Positions 6,980-13,487 of a DNA stretch of 15,200 nt are shown here, in pieces. The translations under genes and the position numbers were made by a program. Below the pieces are notes generated by a model. That model ran no database searches and was not told where the DNA came from. It saw only the letters and a program-made list of their open reading frames with translations. Each line of letters opens with the position of its first letter. The first letter of the stretch is position 1. This DNA is from an uncultured Clostridia bacterium (GTDB taxonomy: Bacteria; Bacillota; Clostridia; Oscillospirales; Acutalibacteraceae): contig CALGGQ010000276.1 in the NCBI GenBank assembly GCA_937915775.1, forward strand, positions 1 to 15,200. The letters run 5' to 3'.

Positions 6980-7128
6980 GGCTCAACACGAGGGACAACG
7001 GCTGATAACCGACTGAGCCACCCTCGATTACATACCCTGCAAAACGCAGGCAAACTTGCTTTAGATTTTTTATTTACATAAATTTTACTCCTGCTAAAGA
7101 GGACGGTGCCTTCGGGCTCGTCCTCTTT
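6980..7128 (+). ncRNA. Structured non-coding RNA of unknown class
   Basis: About 145 bases between a strong promoter and a strong final hairpin, with no reading frame. Seen structure: stem CGAGGG (6989-6994) with CCCTCG (7021-7026), enclosing a small CGG...CCG hairpin; TGAGCC (7014-7019) inside that stem can pair with GGCTCA (6980-6985) outside it, which would make a pseudoknot; hairpin CCTGC (7036-7040) with GCAGG (7046-7050); possible long-range pairing CTTTAG with CTAAAG around an AU-rich stretch; and a 10-bp final hairpin topped by GCC-TTCG-GGC. The likely start near 6984 would leave only part of GGCTCA in the transcript, which weakens the pseudoknot. The layout does not fit 6S RNA (the two ends are not complementary) or SRP RNA. 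A known Firmicutes class such as raiA RNA is possible but cannot be confirmed by eye. Confidence 0.65.
7096..7128 (+). terminator. 3' hairpin of the non-coding RNA
   Basis: AAAGAGGACG (7096-7105) pairs perfectly with CGTCCTCTTT (7119-7128); the apex is closed by GCC-TTCG-GGC. The T-run after it is weak (AACATTGTTCT), so termination may instead occur at the next hairpin (7143-7173). Confidence 0.6.
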
Positions 7129-7140
7129 AACATTGTTCTA

Positions 7141-7173
7141 AAAAAACAGGATGCCGCCGGGCATCCTGTTTTT
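7141..7173 (-). terminator. Terminator of the BspA-like gene (works both ways)
   Basis: AAAACAGGATGCC (7143-7155) pairs with GGCATCCTGTTTT (7160-7172) around a GCCG loop. On the minus strand it is followed by a run of seven T; the plus strand also reads into T-rich sequence. It lies just beyond the stop of the BspA-like gene. Confidence 0.88.
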
Positions 7174-7175
7174 GC

Positions 7176-9176
7176 TTATTTCTTCGTCGTGACGGTTTTT
7201 GTTTTACTCCAGGAGGAATAATACTTCGTCTTACCAACGGTTTTATAGCTCCTAATGCGAACATAATATTTTTTCTTTGCTTTGAGCTTGGAAACGGTTG
7301 TAGCAGCGGTTTTGCTTGTCTTAATAGTAATTGTTTTCGTTGTCTTTTTGGTAAACTTGCTGCTCGTGCTGTACTGTATTTGATAACCCGTTGTCTGCGC
7401 CGTCTGTTTCTTCCATTTTACGGTAAAACCTTTTTTCTTTGCCGTTACTTTTGTAATGGCGGTGCTTTTCGGATTAATCTTGAAGGTCAGCTGCTTGGTA
7501 CCGCTGTAATTTCCTTTGAACTTAACAGTAACCTTATAGGTGCCGACTGCTTTTCTGCCTTTTGCATAGGTCACTTTGTAATACTTAGCAGGAATGACTT
7601 TGCCGTCGGCATCCTTCACCGTAACAGTCGGTTTTTTTACTTTTCCGTCATAAGTATATGTTTTCTTCGACAACTTTATGGTCTTCGGATAAGCTATTGT
7701 TTGGGTGCTTTTCACCTTACCGCAGGAGCACTTTGATGTGATAAGACCGTCGCTCTGCAGGGTAGCTTTTTGAACAGTGGTCTGATACGAATGCTCGGCA
7801 CCGTGATTAAAATAAATGTGAGTGTTATAAGCAAAGGAGAGCACATAATTGCCCTGTGAGGAAATATGAACGGCACTCCATTCAGATTTACTGCCAGCAT
7901 AATAGACCGTTCCTTCCATGTAATTGAATGCACGCTCTCCGACGTCTTTCAGCGTTTTAGGAAAAATCAGCGTATCAATACGGAGCTTCTCCAGACCCAC
8001 TCCGTTAAAAGCATAGTTGTCAATTGTTTCGACTGCTGTGCCGAAATCCGCAGTTTTTAGGTTTGTGGCTGCACCGAATGCCATTTTTCCTACTGTTTTA
8101 ACACCCTTGCCCAATTGTAACGTCTGAATGCTTTTACAGTTGAAAAATCGATAATCAGGAATAGCGGTAACACTGTCGGGAATGACAAGATCAGTTACCA
8201 GTTGACCCTGAAGGTATAAATTGCTTGTATAGTTAAGCGGATTGGAAACATTTCCTTCGACAGTCATATTGCAAAACTGCTCCAGACTGCTGATATACAG
8301 ATCAGTAAGCTGATCACATCCGCTAAAAGCACTGTCGCCAATGAACTCCAATGCGTTGCCGATATGCAAGGTTTTTAAGGCGCTACATCCGTTGAACGCA
8401 TATTTATCCACAGTAACAAGACCGTCTCCGAGTGTGGCGCTGTTTAACCCTGTGCAATCCGCAAATGCATTACTGCCGAGCTGTGTCACCGTATCGGGAA
8501 GCGTAATGCTTTTCAATGCCGTACAACCCTTGAAGGCATATTCCCCGATGGTTGTAAGACCGTCCGGAAAAGCGATACTGTTTAATGCCGTACAATCAGC
8601 AAATGCAGCATAATCAATGCTTGTCACGGTGCTCGGAATGATAATGGAAGACAGGCTGCTGCAACCGTTAAACATCCATTGGGTTATGCTTTTCAGCTGT
8701 TTGGGCAAAACGACATTCTTTAAGCCCGAACAGGCATTGAAAATGCCGACGCCGACTTCCGTAACAGTATCGGGTATCGTGAAGGATTGCAGTGCGGTGC
8801 ATAACCAGAAAGCGCTATCACATATCTTGGTAACCGTATCGGGAAGGACAACCTCGGTTAAGTTCTCACAACCATAAAACATACAGTCGCCGATATCGGT
8901 GACACCGTTTTTGATGATAATTTTTTTGACGGACGGTCCTATCAGCGAGTTGCCGTTCAGCGGGCTGCCGCCACGCGCTTCCTCAAGCGTATTGTAATAA
9001 TGATACATTTCTCCGCTGCCGCTGATAGTGAGGATACCGGTTGCACTGTCAAACGAGTAGGTGACATTCTCTCCGCACTGACCTGTCTCGACTTCGGCAA
9101 AAGCCTTCAAGGAAAAACCCGTAGCCATGCTCAAAAGCAGAGAAAGCGACAGGAACAGACTTAATATTTTTTTCAT
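7176..9176 (-). CDS. BspA-like leucine-rich-repeat surface protein
   Basis: A 666-residue secreted protein. The start at 9176 gives a clean signal peptide (MKKI, a long Leu/Ser core, then SLKAFAE) with AAAGG upstream; an upstream in-frame ATG would bury the signal behind 52 residues and cross the promoter. A short beta domain (TYSFDSATGILTISGSGEM) is followed by roughly a dozen LRR_5/BspA repeats of about 23 residues with the pattern IPDTVTxIGxxAFxGCxxL; the matching DNA shows degenerate 69-base periodicity around 8340-8900. Then come CSCG, an Ig-like domain with YTYDGKVKKPTVTVKDADG, and a Lys/Thr-rich FN3-like tail. No LPXTG anchor is seen, so attachment may be non-covalent. Relatives act in adhesion to host or neighbouring cells. 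The partner is unknown. Confidence 0.88.
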   Translation of the reverse strand: MKKILSLFLSLSLLLSMATGFSLKAFAEVETGQCGENVTYSFDSATGILTISGSGEMYHYYNTLEEARGGSPLNGNSLIGPSVKKIIIKNGVTDIGDCMFYGCENLTEVVLPDTVTKICDSAFWLCTALQSFTIPDTVTEVGVGIFNACSGLKNVVLPKQLKSITQWMFNGCSSLSSIIIPSTVTSIDYAAFADCTALNSIAFPDGLTTIGEYAFKGCTALKSITLPDTVTQLGSNAFADCTGLNSATLGDGLVTVDKYAFNGCSALKTLHIGNALEFIGDSAFSGCDQLTDLYISSLEQFCNMTVEGNVSNPLNYTSNLYLQGQLVTDLVIPDSVTAIPDYRFFNCKSIQTLQLGKGVKTVGKMAFGAATNLKTADFGTAVETIDNYAFNGVGLEKLRIDTLIFPKTLKDVGERAFNYMEGTVYYAGSKSEWSAVHISSQGNYVLSFAYNTHIYFNHGAEHSYQTTVQKATLQSDGLITSKCSCGKVKSTQTIAYPKTIKLSKKTYTYDGKVKKPTVTVKDADGKVIPAKYYKVTYAKGRKAVGTYKVTVKFKGNYSGTKQLTFKINPKSTAITKVTAKKKGFTVKWKKQTAQTTGYQIQYSTSSKFTKKTTKTITIKTSKTAATTVSKLKAKKKYYVRIRSYKTVGKTKYYSSWSKTKTVTTKK

Positions 9177-9204
9177 ATTATCATATACCTTTCCGTTTTT
9201 CTTT

Positions 9205-9233
9205 ATTGTATCAACTATTGCTGTTTTTTGCAA
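9205..9233 (-). promoter_or_regulatory. SigA-type promoter of the BspA-like gene
   Basis: On the minus strand TTGCAA (9233-9228), 17 bases, TACAAT (9210-9205). Its -35 box lies only 7 bases from the -35 box of the divergent queT promoter, so the two polymerases may compete or share control. Confidence 0.65.
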
Positions 9234-9240
9234 GTTGGTA

Positions 9241-9269
9241 TTGCATATTCTGCTGTTATCGGCTATAAT
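9241..9269 (+). promoter_or_regulatory. SigA-type promoter of queT
   Basis: TTGCAT (9241-9246), 17 bases, perfect TATAAT (9264-9269). Transcription should start near 9276, right at the first stem of the candidate riboswitch. Confidence 0.75.
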
Positions 9270-9276
9270 ACCTCCT

Positions 9277-9342
9277 GTCAGTTCGCAACATCCTGACCAG
9301 ACGCATATGCCATATGCGCCTTCTAAAAACAAAACTAAGGAG
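9277..9342 (+). promoter_or_regulatory. Candidate preQ1-I-like riboswitch ahead of queT
   Basis: Stem GTCAG (9277-9281) with CTGAC (9293-9297) closes an 11-base loop, TTCGCAACATC, similar to known preQ1-I loops. An A-rich tail ends in AAAACTAAGGAG (9331-9342), the hallmark preQ1-I tail that also contains the ribosome site. Ligand binding would therefore hide AAGGAG and block translation of the transporter. An extra hairpin (CGCATAT 9302-9308 with ATATGCG 9312-9318) lies between the loop and the tail, which standard preQ1-I aptamers lack. The gene context and the transcript start support the call; the class assignment is uncertain. Confidence 0.6.
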
Positions 9343-9352
9343 AAAATTGAAC

Positions 9353-9883
9353 ATGAAAAACAGTAAGGTAAACAAAATTGCCACCGCTGCGATTATCGCA
9401 GCTATGTACACCGCGCTGACCTATGCGCAGAATTTCCTCGTTCCCGGCTCCGCCTCTGCGGCGATTCAGTTCCGCGTCAGCGAGGCGCTGAATATCCTGG
9501 CGCTTTTTACACCGGCTGCGATTCCCGGGCTAACCGTCGGCTGCGTGCTCTCGAACCTTTACGGGCTCGGCAGCGGATTGCCGCTGGATATGATTTTCGG
9601 CTCGCTTGCCACGCTCGGCGCCACGCTTTGTATCTATTGGCTGCGCAACGTAAAAATCAAGTCGTATCCGCTGCCGGCTATGCTGATGCCGGCGCTGTGG
9701 AACGGTGTGATTGTCGGCTGGGAAATTGAATTTTTCTTCGAGCATCCGGACGGCTTTCAACCGCTGAGTTTCCTTGCCATCGGCGGCAGTGTTGCCCTCG
9801 GCGAGCTCGGCGTGATGCTGGTGCTCGGCACGGCGCTGTACTATATCATTGTTAAGAGAAACCTTGATAAAAAACTGTTTTAA
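9353..9883 (+). CDS. queT: QueT-family transporter, ECF S component for a queuosine precursor
   Basis: A 176-residue membrane protein with about five to six hydrophobic segments. It should bind preQ0, preQ1 or a related base and work with the shared ECF energy module, which is not in this window. Family marks are AAIIAAMYTALT near the N-terminus, IQFRVSEALNILALF, the LGSGLPLDMIFGSLATL segment, and the late PALWNGVIVGWEIEFFF. The ATG at 9353 is chosen because it follows AAGGAG by ten bases and gives the usual short basic start; an earlier in-frame ATG at 9314 lies inside the riboswitch. Control by a preQ1-type riboswitch fits its role in queuosine salvage. The gene stands alone with its own promoter and terminator. 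Confidence 0.88.
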   Translation: MKNSKVNKIATAAIIAAMYTALTYAQNFLVPGSASAAIQFRVSEALNILALFTPAAIPGLTVGCVLSNLYGLGSGLPLDMIFGSLATLGATLCIYWLRNVKIKSYPLPAMLMPALWNGVIVGWEIEFFFEHPDGFQPLSFLAIGGSVALGELGVMLVLGTALYYIIVKRNLDKKLF

Positions 9884-9884
9884 T

Positions 9885-9947
9885 CCAAAGCGGCTCGTTG
9901 GGCTAACCTACTTTGCGTAGGGTGCCCCCCTTGGAGCCGCTTTTTGG
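9885..9947 (+). terminator. Branched terminator of queT
   Basis: AAAGCGGCTC (9887-9896) pairs with GAGCCGCTTT (9934-9943), followed by TT. Instead of a short loop the apex holds 37 bases that fold again: GGGC (9900-9903) with GCCC (9924-9927), and CCTAC (9907-9911) with GTAGG (9917-9921). Confidence 0.75.
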
Positions 9948-9981
9948 TTAGCAGTTAGCAGAATTATTAACATTCTATTTA

Positions 9982-10010
9982 TTGTATCTTTTGTGGCAAA
10001 ATGTTATATT
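9982..10010 (+). promoter_or_regulatory. SigA-type promoter of the zinc-ribbon gene
   Basis: TTGTAT (9982-9987), 17 bases, TATATT (10005-10010), about 30 bases ahead of the start codon. Confidence 0.55.
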
Positions 10011-10042
10011 ACTAATAACAATGAAACGAAACGGTGATGAAA

Positions 10043-11134
10043 ATGGTTTGTAAAAACTGCGGTGCAGCGCTGGAAAATAACGAGACGCACTGTCCGAGAT
10101 GCGGCGCGCCTGCCGAACAGGAGGAGGGCTACGTTCTGCTGACCTCGTACGACAGAACAGAGGAGCCCTATGAGCCGCAGGAAGCGGCAATCATTGAGGA
10201 AAAACAGCCGTCAAGGCTGCTGGCGGCACTCAAGCTGCTGCTGGTGGCGGTGCTGGTAGCTGCTGTATCCGGCGGCGCGGCATATGGCTATATGACGTGG
10301 GTGAAGCCGAAACTGCAGACAAAGCCGGAGATTAGCTTTACAACCGGCAGCGGCGTGATAAACGGCGATACGCCGGTCATCTATGCGGCGATTGACGGGG
10401 CGACTTCCATCGAATTTATCCACGGTGTTTCGGTCTATGACTGCGATATCACGGTGGCGGAAAACGCCGGCGCTGAGCCGATTTCCACCGAGTATGAATA
10501 CACTAAAAACATCAATTCCACCTTCCGCTGTGTCTTTTTTGATATGAGCGATATCAAGCTGAAAAAGAAGCAGAATTACACCTATTCCTTTAAGATGGAT
10601 GTCAGCTTTGAGGGAAGCAGCACGGTTTACAGTTATACCGAGGTGATACCCTTTGTGGGCAAAATCACAGAGGACGCGGCGGATACCGTCTTTGACCACA
10701 GCCTGCAGCAGAACCCCGCGCTTAACGAGGAGGCGCAGACGACGGCGACCACGACGGCGGCGCCCGAAGCAACGAGCGAAAGCGCCGGTGATTTCAGCTT
10801 TATCTATAACGGCTACTGGTTCACCGCACCGCAGACAGACGGCGAGGTGCGCACGATATATTCCATCCAGTTCAAGCAGGATTTAACCTATACCGAAACA
10901 AAGTTTGAAAAGGACGGCGATGCAGCGTGGCGTATCACCACCGACGGCGGCATCTTTTCGCTGCGCGACGGTTACGTTGTGCTCAGCAGCGGCGCTGATT
11001 CCGAGGAGGTGCTCTACAAAGCCGACCTTGCGGCAGGTACGCTGACAGAGGAAACAAACGGCACGGCGGGCGACGCGCTGACGAACCGCCGCTACAACAG
11101 CACCAAAAACGCAGAAGATTTCTTCGGAATATAG
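10043..11134 (+). CDS. Zinc-ribbon, single-pass membrane protein of unknown function
   Basis: 363 residues. An N-terminal zinc ribbon (Cys3, Cys6, Cys17, Cys20; CxxC-x10-CxxC) should lie in the cytoplasm. An acidic linker and one membrane segment (about 55-80, rich in Leu, Val and Ala) follow. The outer part has a beta-rich domain (about 90-215), a Thr/Ala-rich linker (QTTATTTAAPEATSE) and a second small beta domain (FSFIYNGYWF onward) that may bind a ligand or sense the surface. I do not recognise either outer domain. Start choice is uncertain: ATG at 10037 and 10043 and GTG at 10034 are in frame; 10043 is 5 bases after GGTGA and gives MVCKNCG, the common start for such proteins. It is monocistronic. 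Confidence 0.75.
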   Translation: MVCKNCGAALENNETHCPRCGAPAEQEEGYVLLTSYDRTEEPYEPQEAAIIEEKQPSRLLAALKLLLVAVLVAAVSGGAAYGYMTWVKPKLQTKPEISFTTGSGVINGDTPVIYAAIDGATSIEFIHGVSVYDCDITVAENAGAEPISTEYEYTKNINSTFRCVFFDMSDIKLKKKQNYTYSFKMDVSFEGSSTVYSYTEVIPFVGKITEDAADTVFDHSLQQNPALNEEAQTTATTTAAPEATSESAGDFSFIYNGYWFTAPQTDGEVRTIYSIQFKQDLTYTETKFEKDGDAAWRITTDGGIFSLRDGYVVLSSGADSEEVLYKADLAAGTLTEETNGTAGDALTNRRYNSTKNAEDFFGI

Positions 11135-11287
11135 ACAAATTAGAATTTGCAAAGCAAATTCAGTGATCAGTGTCCAGTGGTCAGTGGTCAGTTATAGGTC
11201 GCTTCGCTCCGATTATAATCGGGTGCGGGTGTCCCGCCCAACAACTGGTCACTAGCCACTGGTCACTGGTCACTATCTCGACAAATT
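11134..11287 (+). repeat. Dispersed 154-bp structured repeat, copy 2
   Basis: Same length and orientation as copy 1, with about 4 base differences. It starts and ends with GACAAATT, where copy 1 has GACAAATC at both ends. The first base is the last base of the zinc-ribbon stop codon. The internal hairpin, the inverted TGGTCA-unit arms, the CCGATTATAATCGG palindrome and the GCGGG-TGT-CCCGC hairpin are all kept. It ends 17 bases before a terminator hairpin. Confidence 0.9.
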
Positions 11288-11303
11288 CCAATTTTAGAAA
11301 CAG

Positions 11304-11342
11304 AAAGAGCTATCTCACATAAACGGTGAGATAGCTCTTTTT
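11304..11342. terminator. Two-way terminator between zinc-ribbon gene and tetR
   Basis: A perfect 15-bp stem (11304-11318 with 11326-11340) has a 7-base loop and AAAGAG/CTCTTT ends, giving a T-run on the plus strand and a shorter T-run on the minus strand. It serves both convergent genes. Confidence 0.88.
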
Positions 11343-11354
11343 CCTGTATTTCGG

Positions 11355-11879
11355 TTAGTTCGGCATGACGTTGAACGCGTTGGTGATTTTTTCCAGCAGC
11401 CCTTCGTAATCGCTTTCCGGCTTCTGAATTTCCTTCACAACCAAACCGGCGTAGGACGCTGCCAGGCAGGAGACCAGAAAGGTATGGTCCTTGTTCAGCG
11501 GTGTTTTGCTGCTCTGCGTTTTTTGAATATAAGCGTCGATAAAGGTATAAAAGCTGTTATAAAGGAGATTAAAAATAAAGACGAAATGCGGCGACTGCGC
11601 ACCCTTGCGAATCATTAAATCGTATTTGTTCAGCAGCGCGATATATGCCTTTGCCGAATCGGTCCACTTGCCAGCCACCTGGCTGTTGCAAATCGTCTGG
11701 GTTTCGTTCTCGAACGCCCAGGTGAGCATCTGCTCAATATCCTCAAAGTGATAATAGAATGTCTGACGGCTGATGCCGCATTGCTCCACCAGGGAGGTTA
11801 CTGTGATTTTTTCAAATGCCTCTGTTTCAATCAGTTTTAAAAATGCCTCTAACAGGGCATTTTTAGCCTTGCTTGCCAT
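11355..11879 (-). CDS. TetR/AcrR-family transcription regulator
   Basis: A 174-residue regulator. The N-terminal helix-turn-helix spans about residues 20-48 (ITVTSLVEQCGISRQTFYYHF), typical of TetR repressors and closest in style to DhaS-like members. The C-terminal helical domain (from about 60) would bind an unknown signal. It is divergent from the FN3/deacetylase-nadE genes, and TetR proteins often control the gene they face, so that unit is the best candidate target. The ribosome site is weak (AAGGCGGG about 10 bases ahead), and a perfect palindrome GGTAATTACC (11881-11890) sits just before the start, which could be an operator for its own control. Confidence 0.85.
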   Translation of the reverse strand: MASKAKNALLEAFLKLIETEAFEKITVTSLVEQCGISRQTFYYHFEDIEQMLTWAFENETQTICNSQVAGKWTDSAKAYIALLNKYDLMIRKGAQSPHFVFIFNLLYNSFYTFIDAYIQKTQSSKTPLNKDHTFLVSCLAASYAGLVVKEIQKPESDYEGLLEKITNAFNVMPN

Positions 11880-11924
11880 AGGTAATTACCCGCCTTCAAA
11901 TTGTTTCAACATTTTTGCATTAAA

Positions 11925-11953
11925 AATATAGCATAATTGCACAGCGATTTCAA
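11925..11953 (-). promoter_or_regulatory. SigA-type promoter of tetR
   Basis: On the minus strand TTGAAA (11953-11948), 17 bases, TATATT (11930-11925), about 45 bases ahead of the start codon. Confidence 0.6.
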
Positions 11954-11966
11954 GGATTTTCTGAAT

Positions 11967-12016
11967 AGTTTCGCAAACTTTGTCTATTTTACTGAAATAT
12001 TGCGAAATTTGTCAAT
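11967..12016. repeat. Paired GCRAAnTTTGTC sites in the tetR/deacetylase spacer
   Basis: GCAAACTTTGTCTAT (from 11973) and GCGAAATTTGTCAAT (from 12002) match at 12 of 15 bases and lie 29 bases apart. TTTCGCAA (11969-11976) and TTGCGAAA (12000-12007) also form an inverted pair. These are possible regulator sites in an otherwise AT-rich spacer; the role is inferred. Confidence 0.4.
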
Positions 12017-12075
12017 AACCGAAATGTGCAAAAATAATCTTTCGGCAGTTAACAAAAAATTTAACATATATATTA

Positions 12076-12104
12076 TTGAAGAAACGATACTTTAGGTGTA
12101 TAAT
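12076..12104 (+). promoter_or_regulatory. SigA-type promoter of the deacetylase-nadE unit
   Basis: TTGAAG (12076-12081), 17 bases, perfect TATAAT (12099-12104), about 38 bases ahead of the start codon. Confidence 0.7.
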
Positions 12105-12141
12105 AGCAGGCGTATCTTGAAGCAATAGGGAGTTTACATAT

Positions 12142-13476
12142 ATGTCCAAATCAAAAATCATTGCCGCCGGCACCGTTTTAATCGTGCTGGTGATTGTGGC
12201 GGCGTTTTCCGCGATGTCCATCGTGCAGGCAAAAAGCGTTGCCGATGTGGAAAAAATCGCGGTAACGGATACCGGCGCGGCGAGCGTCAAGCTGAAATGG
12301 AAAAAGGTATCCGCTGCCGATGGCTACTATATATATCAGAGCCCGGCAGGTGAGCAGAATTACGAAAAGGTAGCCACCGTTGAGGGCGAAAGAACGGTCG
12401 AGGGCACCGTTGAAAATTTGGAGCAGGCGACGGAATATGACTTTTACGTCACGGCGTACAAGGATTCCCAGGATAATGTGGAGAGCAAGGAGGTCACCGT
12501 CCTGACCGTCTGCACCAAGCCGCTCAAGCAGAAAATTGTGTCGTTTACGTCGGAGGACGCCGGCGTTGCCGAGGTGGAATGGGAGATTAATCCGAAGGCG
12601 GAGGGCTATCAGCTCCAGTTCATCAAGGGTGACGGCAGCGATTTTAAGGACGCCGAAACCGTTGATATTGAAGATAAAGCGACGAATACGAAGCGCTTTG
12701 AGGCGCTGGAGGAAAAGGCGACTTACGCCGTGCGCGTGCGTTCCTACATTCACTATCAGGATAAGCTGCTGCCCGGCAAATGGAGCAAGGCGCAGAGCGT
12801 GACCGTAGCCGAAAAAATGGAGGCTTCTCAGACGGTGGACGCTACCAAACCGATGGTGGCGCTGACGTTTGACGACGGTCCCGGTTATAACCACTCGTCC
12901 GATAAAATACTGGATATTCTGGAAAAGTACGGCGCGCGAGCCACTTTCTTTATGGTCGGGCAGAACGCGCAGGACCATCCTGACAATCTGAAACGCAAGG
13001 TGGCGCTTGGCTGCGAGCTCGGCAATCACACCTGGGACCATAACCATTACGGCGACAATGTGACCAAGGAGGATATCAGCAAGGCGAGCGACGCGATTAA
13101 AGAGGCGTCCGGCGGCTATGCGCCGACCTGCTTCCGCTCCCCCGGCGGTAATACGACAGAGCTTATCCGCGAGGAGTGCAAGGCCGAGGGCATGGCGCTC
13201 TATTACTGGTCGCTGGATACGAGAGACTGGAAAACGAGAAATGCCGATTCGATTTACGACGCGGTAATGAATCACATTGAGGACGGCGATATCGTCCTGA
13301 TGCACGAGATTTACGACTCTACGGCGGAGGCGATTGAGCGCATTGTGCCCGAACTGATTCAGCAGGGCTATCAGCTTGTTACCTGCCAGGAGCTTGTCAG
13401 AGCCAAGACGGGTAAAAACCCCGAGGCGGGGCAGCAGTACTTTAATGCTACCACCATTAAAAATGAAACATCGTAA
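12142..13476 (+). CDS. Membrane-anchored FN3 / polysaccharide deacetylase (CE4)
   Basis: 444 residues. An N-terminal membrane segment (about 5-30) is followed by two fibronectin-III-like domains (about 33-125 and 130-225) and a NodB/CE4 deacetylase domain (about 238-430). All five CE4 motifs are present: TFDDGP (242-247, Asp244 base and Asp245 metal), HTWDH (296-300, two metal His), RSPGG (332-336), DTRDW (359-363) and LMHE (His388). It should be active and remove acetyl groups from N-acetyl sugars outside the membrane, most likely peptidoglycan GlcNAc, which raises lysozyme resistance; a wall or capsule polysaccharide is the alternative. GGGAG lies 9 bases before the ATG. nadE follows after 11 bases, so the two are probably co-transcribed. 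Confidence 0.9.
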   Translation: MSKSKIIAAGTVLIVLVIVAAFSAMSIVQAKSVADVEKIAVTDTGAASVKLKWKKVSAADGYYIYQSPAGEQNYEKVATVEGERTVEGTVENLEQATEYDFYVTAYKDSQDNVESKEVTVLTVCTKPLKQKIVSFTSEDAGVAEVEWEINPKAEGYQLQFIKGDGSDFKDAETVDIEDKATNTKRFEALEEKATYAVRVRSYIHYQDKLLPGKWSKAQSVTVAEKMEASQTVDATKPMVALTFDDGPGYNHSSDKILDILEKYGARATFFMVGQNAQDHPDNLKRKVALGCELGNHTWDHNHYGDNVTKEDISKASDAIKEASGGYAPTCFRSPGGNTTELIREECKAEGMALYYWSLDTRDWKTRNADSIYDAVMNHIEDGDIVLMHEIYDSTAEAIERIVPELIQQGYQLVTCQELVRAKTGKNPEAGQQYFNATTIKNETS

Positions 13477-13487
13477 AGGGTGAAACT

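Noticed and set aside
6980..7128. Reading the RNA region as 6S RNA, SRP RNA or a T-box leader
   Set aside because: The two ends do not pair as in 6S, the SRP loop motif is absent, and there is no T-box sequence or downstream gene on this strand.
9177..9332. N-terminal extension of the BspA-like protein from an ATG at 9332
   Set aside because: It would cross the promoter and the queT leader and place 52 residues ahead of an obvious signal peptide.
12178..13305. Minus-strand reading frame of 375 codons opposite the deacetylase
   Set aside because: The plus-strand frame has all five CE4 motifs; the antisense frame has no recognisable domain or start signal.
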